From assembly GCA_963732925.1 (NCBI GenBank), contig CAVTBJ010000011.1, positions 151,260-215,259 of the forward strand: a stretch of DNA of 64,000 nt, in the 5' to 3' direction. The position numbers and the translations under genes were made by a program. The stretch is from DASZRZ01 sp963732925 (GTDB taxonomy: Bacteria > Acidobacteriota > Terriglobia > Terriglobales > Acidobacteriaceae). This document shows, in pieces, positions 46,511 through 55,520 of the stretch (within the stretch, counting starts at the first letter, position 1; each line of letters begins with the position of its first letter). Under the pieces are notes generated by a model that was not told the origin of the DNA, did not search any database, and was given only the letters and a program-made list of their open reading frames with translations.

Positions 46511-48924
46511 ATGTTTTTTTGCCGTCTTGTTTGGCGCGGCTTGCCGCTGATTTGTCTTCTGGCGCTCTTGTGGCCCGCGTCGCTCTGCGCGCAGTCGTCC
46601 GCCTCCGGCCCCGTTGATTCCAATCGCTTCTCCGCCGTGGACAGCGTGATTCAGGACGCCATCGCTCAGAAGGAAATTCCCGGCGCCGTGGTTCTCATCG
46701 GCCACGATGGACGGATCGTCTACCGCAAGGCTTACGGAATGCGCAGCCTGGTTCCCACGCGCGAGCCTATGACGGTGGACACCATCTTCGATCTCGCTTC
46801 GCTCACCAAGCCCGTGGCTACCGCCATCTCCGTCATGCAGTTGGTAGAGCGCGGCCAGCTTCGGCTGAACGACCCTGTCGCCCGCTACCTGCCTGCCTTC
46901 TCCGCCAATGGCAAGGACAAGGACAAAGACCAGATCACCGTCCGTGAACTGCTCACCCACTACTCCGGATTGCCTGCCGGGACTGCCGCTCAATCAGCTC
47001 GGGGAGGGCAGAGAAGCGGCCTTCCGCCTGGCCAATCAGCAAACCCCGGTCAATCCCCCGGGCGCGACTTTCCTCTACAGCGACATCAACTACATCGTGC
47101 TGGCGGAACTGGTGGAGCGCGTCTCCGGCCAGCCCCTGGACGAATACGCTGCCCGCCACATCTTCCAGCCTCTGGGCATGACCCGCACCGCCTTCAATCC
47201 TCCCGCGTCGTGGAGAGCACAGATCGCGCCCACTACCTGGGATAACGGCCGTATGCTGCGCGGTGTGGTGCACGACCCGGTCGCGCGCCGCATGGGTGGT
47301 GTTGCCGGCCATGCTGGCCTGTTCTCCACCGCCGACGATCTGGCCAGGCTCGCCGCGGCCATGCTGAACGGAGGTGGCGGTATTCTTTCCCCTCTGATCG
47401 TCGAGAAGATGACCACCCCGCAGCAGCCTCCCGACGCGACCGACCTGCGCGGCTTGGGATGGGACATTGATACTCTGTACTCCTCGCCCCGTGGCGATCT
47501 TTTCCCCGTTGGCTCCTTCGGCCATACCGGCTTCACCGGAACTTCGATGTGGATGGACTCGCTCACCCACTCGTTCATCATTTTGCTGACCAATGCCGTT
47601 CACCCCGATGGAGGCACATCGGTTGTTTCTCTGCGCGGACGCCTGGCCACCGCCGTTGCCATGGCTCTCGATCTTTCTCCCGACGAGCAGGAGAAACTTC
47701 TTCTGGCTCGCATCACGGGCTACAACGAAGTCAATGCCGCCGCGCGCCGCGTGACCTTTCGCAATGCTCAGGTGCGCACCGGCATCGATGTCCTGGAGGA
47801 GGAAAACTTCGCGCCTCTCAAGCCCGTTACCCGCGGCCCCAAGCGCAAGATCGGACTGGTGACCAACCAGACCGGCATCGATTCTTCCGGTCGCCGCGAC
47901 ATTGACGTTCTGGCCTCCGCGCCGGGAATCGAGCTGACGGCCATCTTCAGCCCGGAGCACGGCGTGCTCGGCCAGTTGGACACCACCACGATCGGCAACA
48001 GCGTGGACTCGGCTACGGGCGTCCCGGTCTACAGCGTCTACGGTGACACCGACGGCGAGCGCCGTCCGCCCATTGACGTTTTGAAGAAGCTTGATGCCGT
48101 GGTCTTCGACGTTCAGGACGCGGGCGTGCGCTTTTACACCTACGCAACTACGTCTGGGATATTTTCTGGAAGCCGCGGCTAGTGCCGGAACCGAACTCGT
48201 GGTCCTCGACCGTCCCAATCCCATCACGGGCAGCTACGTTCAGGGACCTCTGCCCGATCCCGGCACGCAGAGCTTCGTCAATTACCATTCTCTTCCGGTG
48301 CGGCATGGCATGACCCTGGGAGAGCTGGCGCGCATGTTCAACGCCGAACGCAACATCCACGCCAGACTCACCGTGGTTCCCATGAAGGGCTGGATGCGCG
48401 GCGACTGGTTCGACTCCACCGGCCTGGGCTGGGTGAACCCTTCGCCCAACCTGCGCGGCCTCACCGCGGCCACGCTCTATCCCGGCGTGGGCCTGATCGA
48501 ATACGGCAACGTCTCCGTAGGACGCGGCACAGACACTCCGTTTGAAGTGATCGGCGCTCCCTGGATTAAGCCCGAAGACCTTGCGGCGTATCTCAACCGC
48601 CGCAACCTCCAGGGCGTGCGCTTCGTCCCCACGTACTTCACTCCCAGCGCCAGCAAGTACCAGGGAGAGCGCGTCGGCGGAGTCAATATTCTTCTGCTGG
48701 ATCGCGAGTTCTTCGATGCCCCCGAGCTGGGCATCGAACTGGCCTCGGCCTTGCACAAGCTCTATCCCGCGCAGTTCGATATGAGCAAGATGAATGGGCT
48801 GGTCAACAATCAGTCCGTCATGGACGCTATTGCTGCCGGCGAAGACCCCCGCCGCATCGCCGCCGAATGGAGCGACGCCCTGCAGCAGTTCCTCAAGCGC
48901 CGCCAGCCTTTCCTGTTGTATTAG
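46511..48924 (+). CDS. Fusion of a secreted serine hydrolase (AmiE/beta-lactamase-like) and exo-beta-N-acetylmuramidase NamZ (DUF1343), frameshifted
   Basis: A predicted protein of about 804 residues with signal peptide (GLPLICLLALLWPASLCAQ). The N-terminal half is a class C-like hydrolase: FDLASLTKPVATAISVM (Ser/Lys), LYSDINYIVLAELVER (YSD) and GSFGHTGFTGTSMWMD. The C-terminal half is DUF1343/NamZ: RKIGLVTNQTGID, FSPEHGVLGQLDT, VVFDVQDAGVRFYTY, LVVLDRPNPITG and RGTDTPFEVIGAPW. NamZ removes terminal MurNAc from peptidoglycan fragments. Breaks near 46970 (restores LPGLPLNQLGEG) and near 48148 (restores LGYFLEAAA) are single-base shifts within otherwise continuous family sequence. Divergent from the other hydrolase across 130 bases. 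Confidence 0.9.
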
Positions 48925-49074
48925 CTGGCAGTGACTGCGCTGGTGTAGGTATGGGGCTTGCCCCGATCGGAGGCCGCAAGCCCTGCCGAAGGTTTCCCTT
49001 TGTTCCCCGATTTCCGCGACTTCTCTGTCCCGGGTGGGTTGTGTAGCAGTAGTAAAAGCGGGAGGTTTGCCCTT

Positions 49075-49807
49075 ATGCGCCTGAGAGTCCTGCTTCTGAC
49101 GCTTTCGTTCGCGGTCGTCGCTGCCGCGCAAGACGCCGTCCCGGCGCAAAACCCCGGCCCACAACTAACCCCCCGGGCGGAGTCGCCAGTGCAGGACCAC
49201 ACGCAACCGCCGCCAGCCGCCGATGACAAGATTGTCATTCCTTCCGGAACCACCGTCCCGGTGAAGCTCATGACCGCCATCAGCACCAAGAGCGCCAGGT
49301 CCGGCGACAAGGTCTACGCGGAAACGATCTTTCCGTTGGTCCTGAATGAGCACATGCTGATTCCCGCCGGAACCTACGTGCAGGGCGTGATCGCCAATGC
49401 CAAGCGTGCCGGGGCGCGTCAAGGGGCGCGCTGAGGTTCTGGTGCACTTCACCACGCTCGTCTATCCTTCCGGTTACACCGTGATGCTTCCCGGAGGCGT
49501 GGAGCAGATCCACGGCGCCGAAACTCAGCAGATCAAGGACAGTGAGGGCACCATTCAGCAGGAAGGCGAAAAGGGCAAGGACGCCAAAACTGTCGCCCAG
49601 ACCGCGGGCGAGGGAGCGCTGATCGGCGCCATCGCCGATCGCGGAGCCAAAGGTCTCGCCCTGGGCGCAGCCTCAGGCGGCCTCGCCGGCCTGGCAATTG
49701 CATTGCTGACTCGCGGCAGCGATCTTCGCCTCGAGTCCGGCAGCACCCTGGAAATGGTCTTCCAGCGCGACGTCACCCTGGACAGCCAGCGCATCGCGAA
49801 AAAATAG
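49075..49807 (+). CDS. Exported protein with glycine-rich C-terminal segment, frameshifted
   Basis: ATG 49075 begins a signal peptide (MRLRVLLLTLSFAVVAAAQ) with GGGAGG upstream. The next part reads KIVIPSGTTVPVKLMTAIST and GDKVYAETIFPLVLNEHMLI. An extra G in the run near 49410-49413 breaks the frame; the correct frame continues RVKGRAEVLVHFTTLVYPSG and then an Ala/Gly-rich segment (GEGALIGAIADRGAKGLALG) that could form a membrane or zipper helix. About 243 residues. It resembles TrbI-like/envelope proteins seen in acidobacteria; function unknown. Confidence 0.7.
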
Positions 49808-50029
49808 CCTTCGACAGAAGGGCTTTCCCTGCAGGTGTGGGCATTCCCGGCAAAATCCGTTCTTTTATGTCCTCGGTGCTCCCTTCGTGGCCTTCAGTGA
49901 ACACCAGTGAGCCCCAGCGCCTGAAGACCCACGAACCGCCCCACGCTACATCTCACTTGTCTCCACAGCACTTCGCCGTCCCGCGGTTCCAACCGGAACG
50001 CGCCTCCTGCTACACTCGGCGGTAGCGAA

Positions 50030-50831
50030 ATGACCGTTCGAACCATCTTCACCATGGCGGAGGACTGCGGCCGCGGCCAGCGTGGCGGCTGGCAGGAATT
50101 CGTTCGCGATTACACGCCTGTCACCCGCGTCCTGCTGGAGCAGTACTTCCCCATGCTCAAGCCGGAGCTGGACGTGCACATTACCGCCGTCTTTGAGCGT
50201 GCCCGTGCCGGCGACAACGCCTGGTTTTCCGACCTTCCATTTCGCCAACGAGCGCGAGTTCCTCATGTTCTTTCGCGAGCTGGTGTTCGCCTACGGGCGT
50301 GGAGTGGCCAGGGTTCCGGTTCCTGAAATTTCCCTCGACCAGATGCGCGAGATTATGAAGGACCTGCCGGTCGTCGAGCGGGAAATGCTCTGGCTCTGCG
50401 TCAAGGGATACAACGCCGAGCAGATCGGCCCCATGATTTCCAACCAGGAAACCACGGCGCGCACGGTTCGCGAGCTGGCTGGCCAGCGCCTAACAGCCAT
50501 CCTTCCCGGCGCCTCCCCCGAGGCCTTCAATGTTTCCGCCCGGGTGCTGATGGAGAGCGCGGAAAAGTGCAAGTCAGAGGAATGCCTTGCGCTGCGAACC
50601 TTCAATAATCTCATTAATGGTCAAATTTCCTGGCGGGAGCGCGAACTGGCCGAACTGCACGTGCGCGACTGTTTCTATTGCCTGGACCGCTTCACCGCCT
50701 ATCAGGAGATGATCCGCATCCGCAAGGACGCACAGCCCCTGCCCGAGGCCGACGTCAGTTCCATGCTCTCCCGCCTGGCCCTGCCCGCGGCCAAGCCCAA
50801 GAGTCTGCTCTCGCGTCTGCTCCCCAGGTAA
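50030..50831 (+). CDS. Sigma-70-region-4-like protein fused to a zinc-finger (anti-sigma-like) domain, frameshifted
   Basis: The N-terminus from 50030 reads MTVRTIFTMAEDCGRGQRGG and VTRVLLEQYFPMLKPELDVH. After a one-base shift near 50237 it continues SFANEREFLMFFRELVFAYG. Then comes a sigma-region-4-like block, MKDLPVVEREMLWLCVKGYN followed by SNQETTARTVRELAGQRLTA. The C-terminal part carries H-x3-C-x2-C (ELHVRDCFYCLDRF), the motif of zinc-binding anti-sigma domains. Joined length about 266 residues. It overlaps nothing and is 6 bases before an ABC ATPase gene. I infer a regulatory role; direct DNA binding is not established. Confidence 0.6.
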
Positions 50832-50837
50832 GCGCCC

Positions 50838-51635
50838 ATGGTCTCGCCCATCATCCAGCCCGATCTGCTGATGGATTTCCACGATGTGGTCGTGGTTCGC
50901 GAAACCCGCACCGTGCTCAAGGGTCTTTCCTTCCGCATTCCCGCGGGGCAAAACGTCGCTATCGTCGGTCCCAACGGTTCCGGAAAGTCCACGCTGATCA
51001 AGGTGGTCTCGCAGGAACTGTATCCTCTGGCCCGCAATGGTTCGTACGCGCGCATTCTGGGCCGGGAGCGCTGGGATGTCTTCGAACTCCGCCAGCACCT
51101 TGGACTGGTGGCCAACGATCTGCTGGCCTCCAGTTCGCGGCGCTTCACATCGCGCGAGGTCGTGCTTTCCGGATTTTTCGGCAGCGCCGGCATTTGGCCG
51201 CACCAGCGCGTAACCGAAAAGATGGAGCTCAAGGCTGCTGCCGCTCTGCACAAGGTCGGAGGCTTTCATCTCGCAGATCGCAATTGGCACGAGCTTTCCT
51301 CCGGCGAGGCGCGCCGGGTCCTTATCGCTCGCGCCCTGGTGCACGAACCGCAGGCCTTGTTGCTGGATGAGCCCAGCAACAGCCTGGACCTTGCCGCTCT
51401 CCGCGAACTGCTTGCCACCATGCGCAAACTGGCGCAGTCCGGCACCAACCTCGTCCTGGTGACGCATCACATTTCCGAGATCGTGCCCGAAATTACCCAC
51501 GTCATCCTCATGAAAGATGGCCGCGTCTTCCGCGGCGGGCCCAGGGAAGAAATCCTGCGCAAGGACATCCTTTCGCAACTGTTCGGAATCGAGATCGCCG
51601 ACTCCGACCTGCCGCGGCATCTTCTTTCTCACTGA
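50838..51635 (+). CDS. ABC transporter ATP-binding protein (orphan)
   Basis: A 265-residue ATPase: Walker A GPNGSGKSTLIK, signature LSSGEARRVLIARAL, Walker B LLLDEPSNSLDLAAL and the switch His in LVTHHISEIVPE. The sequence is closest in style to ModF/FecE-like or YlmA-type ATPases rather than ABC-2 exporters. No permease gene is adjacent, so it may act in translation, DNA repair or with a distant permease. It is 6 bases after the sigma-like gene and probably co-transcribed with it. Confidence 0.88.
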   Translation: MVSPIIQPDLLMDFHDVVVVRETRTVLKGLSFRIPAGQNVAIVGPNGSGKSTLIKVVSQELYPLARNGSYARILGRERWDVFELRQHLGLVANDLLASSSRRFTSREVVLSGFFGSAGIWPHQRVTEKMELKAAAALHKVGGFHLADRNWHELSSGEARRVLIARALVHEPQALLLDEPSNSLDLAALRELLATMRKLAQSGTNLVLVTHHISEIVPEITHVILMKDGRVFRGGPREEILRKDILSQLFGIEIADSDLPRHLLSH

Positions 51636-51735
51636 TTTGTGACTGAACCTTGTTTTTCAGGGACACCGTGTCGTCCGCCAGGTCCGTCAGTAACTGCTGC
51701 AGCGGCGTGGTGCGAGGCCAGGGGTGTCTCCGTGG

Positions 51736-52680
51736 CTACTCGTCTTCAGCAAGCAAATGAAAGTAGTGCCGGGCCCGGTGCACGTCGTGCGCGATCTGCT
51801 GGCGCAGGGCATCGACGGAAGGGAACTTGATCTCCGGCCGCAGGCGGTGCAGAAACACAATCTCCACCCGCGTCTCCGAAGTCAGCTCAATAGGATGAAA
51901 GTTCATCAGGTGCGTCTCGATCGCGAACAGGTCATCGCCAAAGGTCGGGCGATTGCCCACGTTCGTGACCGACTCGAAACATTCGCCCGCCACCCGGGTC
52001 TGGCTTACGTAGACTCCATCCTGCGGCGTCATCTCTTCGTAGCGGCTCAGGTTGATGGTGGGAACAGTGTACTTGCTGCCGTAACCGCGGCCCCGTCCCG
52101 GCGTGTGCGCAATCGAAAAAGGACGTCCCAGCAGTTGACGAGCCCGGCTGATCTTTCCCTCCCGGAGCAGTGCTCGTATGCGGCTGCTGGAAACCGTTTC
52201 TCCGTGAAGGCGCAGGGGAGGATAGGCCCGCACCGCAAATCCGAACTCCGGACCCAGTTCCTCCAGCAGGTCCAGATGGCCTTGCGCCTTGTGCCCGAAG
52301 CGGAAGTTGAATCCTTCATGGACCTCCTTCGCATGCAGGGCCTCCACCAGGATCTTGCGCACGAAATCATGCGGCGAAATCAGGGAAAGGTCGCGCGAGA
52401 AGGGAAGCAGCAGCACCGCGTCCAGGCCTGTTTCGGCCAGTAGGCACAGCTTGACCGGGTTGGGCGTCAGCAGCTTGAACCCGGAATCCGGCTGCAGGAT
52501 GCGTGTGGGGTGCGGCTCGAAACTCACGGCCACCGCCCGCGCTCGCAGCTCGCGAGCGCTCGCCACCATGCTGCCAATCAGGTGGCGGTGCGCCCGATGC
52601 ACGCCGTCAAAGTTGCCGACCGAAACCACCGTCGGCCCGTAATCTGCGGGAATCTCCTCAATGTGGTGAAAGACATCCAT
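51736..52680 (-). CDS. ribF: Bifunctional riboflavin kinase/FMN adenylyltransferase
   Basis: Makes FMN and FAD. N-terminal FAD synthetase nucleotidylyl-transferase: VVSVGNFDGVHRAHRHLIG, AVSFEPHPTRIL and SSSRIRALLREGKI. C-terminal flavokinase: GRGRGYGSKYTVPTINL, GVYVSQTRVAGE and SVTNVGNRPTFGDDLFAIET. About 314 residues from ATG 52680; an upstream ATG at 52695 is less likely. Intact. Confidence 0.96.
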   Translation of the reverse strand: MDVFHHIEEIPADYGPTVVSVGNFDGVHRAHRHLIGSMVASARELRARAVAVSFEPHPTRILQPDSGFKLLTPNPVKLCLLAETGLDAVLLLPFSRDLSLISPHDFVRKILVEALHAKEVHEGFNFRFGHKAQGHLDLLEELGPEFGFAVRAYPPLRLHGETVSSSRIRALLREGKISRARQLLGRPFSIAHTPGRGRGYGSKYTVPTINLSRYEEMTPQDGVYVSQTRVAGECFESVTNVGNRPTFGDDLFAIETHLMNFHPIELTSETRVEIVFLHRLRPEIKFPSVDALRQQIAHDVHRARHYFHLLAEDE

Positions 52681-52764
52681 AGTTGTCCGTGTCATCCTGA
52701 GCCCAGCGCCCCGTCGTTACGCCCGGAAGCGCTGTCATCCTGAGCGCGCCGGGTCGGCAATCCT

Positions 52765-53535
52765 TCATAGCTCAAACTCCAGCTTCAGCCCATCGTAAGC
52801 CAGCCGCACATGCGGAGGCAGCGTTGCGTTGGTTTGCGCGTGCGCCAGGTCGTGCGCAATATGCGTAAAAAACGCCCGCTGCGGGCGTATGCGCTCGACC
52901 AATGCCAATGAATTCGCAACTGTGGAGTGCGTGGGATGCGGCGTGTGCCGCAGGGCGTCGAGAAACAGCACGTCCAGGTCCTCCAGCATCGCCATGGACG
53001 GCTCCGGAATATCGCTGAAGTCCGTCAGGTACGCCGCCGACCCGAAACGGAAGCCGCAGATTTCCGTCTCCCCGTGCAGCACGGGAACAGGAACGAACGT
53101 CGCCCCATGAACCTCCACCGGGCCGTGCAGCAGCTTCAGCTCCACCCGCGCCAGTCCACCGTACTTATAAGTACCTTCGAAGATGTAGTGAAAGACCTGC
53201 TCGATCCTGTGCAGGGTTGGTTCCTGAGCGTAGAGCGGCAACGGTTCTGCACTGTAATAGGTCAGCGGCCGCAGGTCGTCCAGCCCCAGGATGTGGTCGG
53301 CATGAGCGTGGGTGTAGAACACGGCATCCAGCCGGCAGATGCCCGCGCGGATGGCCTGCTCGCGAAAATCCGGAGTGGTGTCGATCAGTACGTGATGGCC
53401 CTCGTACTCCACTAGAATCGAGGGCCTTGTCCGCCGGTCCATGGGATCGGCGGAGGTGCACACCGCGCAGTGGCAGCCAATGGTGGGCACGCCCATCGAG
53501 GTGCCGCTGCCCAGCACGGTGAGCGTGGCTTTCAT
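52765..53535 (-). CDS. Metallo-beta-lactamase-fold hydrolase (PhnP-like phosphodiesterase)
   Basis: The 256-residue protein begins with VLGSGTSMGVPTIGCHCAVC, a CxCxxC-type structural site seen in PhnP, followed by ILVEYEGHHVLIDTTPDF, the metal motif YTHAHADHILGLDDL, LTDFSDIP and THIAHDLAH near the C-terminus. PhnP-type enzymes hydrolyse cyclic phosphodiesters. Its start overlaps the DUF1844 stop by 4 bases (ATGA), so the two are co-translated. Confidence 0.93.
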   Translation of the reverse strand: MKATLTVLGSGTSMGVPTIGCHCAVCTSADPMDRRTRPSILVEYEGHHVLIDTTPDFREQAIRAGICRLDAVFYTHAHADHILGLDDLRPLTYYSAEPLPLYAQEPTLHRIEQVFHYIFEGTYKYGGLARVELKLLHGPVEVHGATFVPVPVLHGETEICGFRFGSAAYLTDFSDIPEPSMAMLEDLDVLFLDALRHTPHPTHSTVANSLALVERIRPQRAFFTHIAHDLAHAQTNATLPPHVRLAYDGLKLEFEL

Positions 53536-54206
53536 TTACGGCCGCCCAGGCCTCCGGCGCCGGGCTGGGGAGGCCGCGTGATCGCGTTGGTCACTTCCAC
53601 ATAGGCCATCCTCAGCTCGTACAGGCAGTTTTGCAGCAGGTTGTCTTCCTGCAGGGTCAAGTTGCCCTTGGTCTTTTCCGCCAGAATGGAAAGCGTGTCA
53701 ATCGTCTGCCGCGCGCCCATCAGGTCGACCTGCGGCGGCGGCCCGCTCTGCTCCCGCATCAATCCCAGTTGCATCAGGGCGCTCATGTAGATGGAGGCCA
53801 CAAAGCGCTCGAAACTCATCTGGAGGTCCTGCGCCCGGCCGCCGAGAGCGGTTTCCATCTGCTTATCCAGCTTCTGCGTGGACGCGCGGAAAGCATCTTC
53901 CTGCGCCTTGCGCTCTTCCGTCGAAGGCGCTTCATACTCCGGAGCCGCTTCGCCCTGTTCGGGACCGCCTTCCTGGGTTGCGCCAGCGTCGGGTTGCTGT
54001 GGCACAAACGGGGATGACGGTGACGATGGTGCGGTCGGTTCCGCTGGCGCGGCAGACGGCGCCTGCGCTGTAGCCGGAGGCGTTTCCGTCCTGGCCTCTT
54101 CCCGCTCTTCTTCCCGCTCTTGCGGACGCTCTGTGGCAGCTTCGCCCTCGGACGTAAATCGCCGGCGGTCGGTCACTACGAATTCGGGTTCCCGTTCTTT
54201 GCTCAT
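53532..54206 (-). CDS. DUF1844 domain-containing protein
   Basis: The first 125 residues are acidic and Pro/Glu/Thr-rich (EREEEREEARTETPP), probably disordered. The C-terminal part matches DUF1844: SFERFVASIYMSALMQLGLM, DLMGARQTIDTLSILAEKTK and LTLQEDNLLQNCLYELRMAY. Function unknown; the domain is frequent in acidobacteria and deltaproteobacteria. Start ATG 54206; it overlaps the downstream hydrolase gene. Confidence 0.85.
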   Translation of the reverse strand: MSKEREPEFVVTDRRRFTSEGEAATERPQEREEEREEARTETPPATAQAPSAAPAEPTAPSSPSSPFVPQQPDAGATQEGGPEQGEAAPEYEAPSTEERKAQEDAFRASTQKLDKQMETALGGRAQDLQMSFERFVASIYMSALMQLGLMREQSGPPPQVDLMGARQTIDTLSILAEKTKGNLTLQEDNLLQNCLYELRMAYVEVTNAITRPPQPGAGGLGGRK

Positions 54207-54274
54207 AACCTTCCCACTCAATCTCTCTTAAAATGCATTTTGTGATGCCGCGTCCGTCTCTGAAGCTCCGTCCC

Positions 54275-55354
54275 TCAGGGCTGCGGGCTGGCTTCCGACG
54301 ACTTGCCGAAGGGAAGCCGGCTCACGGTCGCGTTGGCTTCCCCAGCCTGCACCACCGCCCCCGGTTCTCCGGCCTCGCGGCGGACGTATCCCAGGGCAAG
54401 AGTTTTACTGCTCCCGTTGAGCGGAACCGCAAGCGCGCTGGTGATGTAGCCTACCTCTTTCCCCCCGGCCATAATCTTGGTCCCAGGCTGGGGAGGAGCG
54501 CCTTCCACCAGAAACCCGGAAAACCTGCGATGAACCAGCCCGCGCGCGTGGATGCGTTCCACAACTTCCTGCCCCACGTAGCAGCCCTTGTTGAAGTGCA
54601 GCGCCTGCTGCTGCTCGGTTTCCTGCGGCAGCTCGCGATCACGGATGTCCTGCCCATAGCGCGGAACCCCGGCCCACACGCGAAACATTTCGAGCGCGTC
54701 CATGCCCACCGGCGCGGCCCCCGCCGCAATCAGAGCATCCCAGGCCGCCGGAATATTCTGAGGGGACATCCAGAGTTCATATGTCTCGGCCATTTCGCCG
54801 GCCATGCGCGCAATCGAATAGCCCGCCTCTCCCCGGACGCCGTCCGCGACCGTCAACGGCGGCAACCCCGGCGCGGAAAACCCCGCTCTTTCCAGTGCGG
54901 CTCCTGCCTCGGGACCCTGCACGGCGATCGCCGTCAGCTTCTCCGAGGCATCGCTTACCTCTACATCGTCCATGATGATGAACTTGTCGAATACCTCCAA
55001 CACCTTCTCCGCCTGCCACCGGGCCGTATCCACCAGCAGGTATTCTCCGCGATTGTAGACATACATGTCGGCCTGGATCCGGCCCTGCGGAGTCAGCAGA
55101 AAATTGTAATTACCGGAATTAACCGCCAAGTCGCGGATGTTGTTGGTCAGCATGCCATTCATCCAGCGGAGCCGGTCCCCGCCGGTGACTACGATCTTGG
55201 CCCGCCAGCCCAGGTCATAGACCGCGCAACCCTGGCGAAGCTGGTGGAACTCGGACGCCGCGTCCCCCAGTGACAGGGCTGTTTCCGTCCCCAGGTATTC
55301 GCCCATCCGCGCCTCCGCGGACGTCAATTTGTCATACAGAACCGTTCGCGCCAT
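54275..55354 (-). CDS. ygfZ: Folate-binding YgfZ/GcvT-like protein (iron-sulfur cluster assembly)
   Basis: YgfZ-type proteins bind tetrahydrofolate and help assemble Fe-S enzymes. The signature KGCYVGQE is present near residue 255, with RLRWMNGMLTNNIRDL and FLLTPQGRIQADMYVY from the GcvT-like N-domain. 359 residues from ATG 55354. The last 30 residues (LPFGKSSEASPQP) are extra. Intact. Confidence 0.93.
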   Translation of the reverse strand: MARTVLYDKLTSAEARMGEYLGTETALSLGDAASEFHQLRQGCAVYDLGWRAKIVVTGGDRLRWMNGMLTNNIRDLAVNSGNYNFLLTPQGRIQADMYVYNRGEYLLVDTARWQAEKVLEVFDKFIIMDDVEVSDASEKLTAIAVQGPEAGAALERAGFSAPGLPPLTVADGVRGEAGYSIARMAGEMAETYELWMSPQNIPAAWDALIAAGAAPVGMDALEMFRVWAGVPRYGQDIRDRELPQETEQQQALHFNKGCYVGQEVVERIHARGLVHRRFSGFLVEGAPPQPGTKIMAGGKEVGYITSALAVPLNGSSKTLALGYVRREAGEPGAVVQAGEANATVSRLPFGKSSEASPQP

Positions 55355-55520
55355 AAATAACCTGCAAAACACTCGATTATAAACGCCGGCGCCTGCCACC
55401 ACCGAAGCCACCCAGGGCAGAAGTTCGGCCCGCGCGGCGTGCCCCTGGGTTAATGTAGACAGAACGGCCCCAGGGGCGGCACCGGCCGAGGCAAGGCACT
55501 ACTCCGCCGCAGAGGAATCC

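Noticed and set aside
46953..48227. 424-codon minus-strand frame opposite the hydrolase/NamZ fusion
   Set aside because: No conserved domain, and the plus strand carries two recognised domains in this range.
49806..49826. Terminator after the 49075-49807 gene
   Set aside because: The stem AGCCTTC/GAAGGGCT needs a bulge, overlaps the stop codon, and has only three T on the plus strand.
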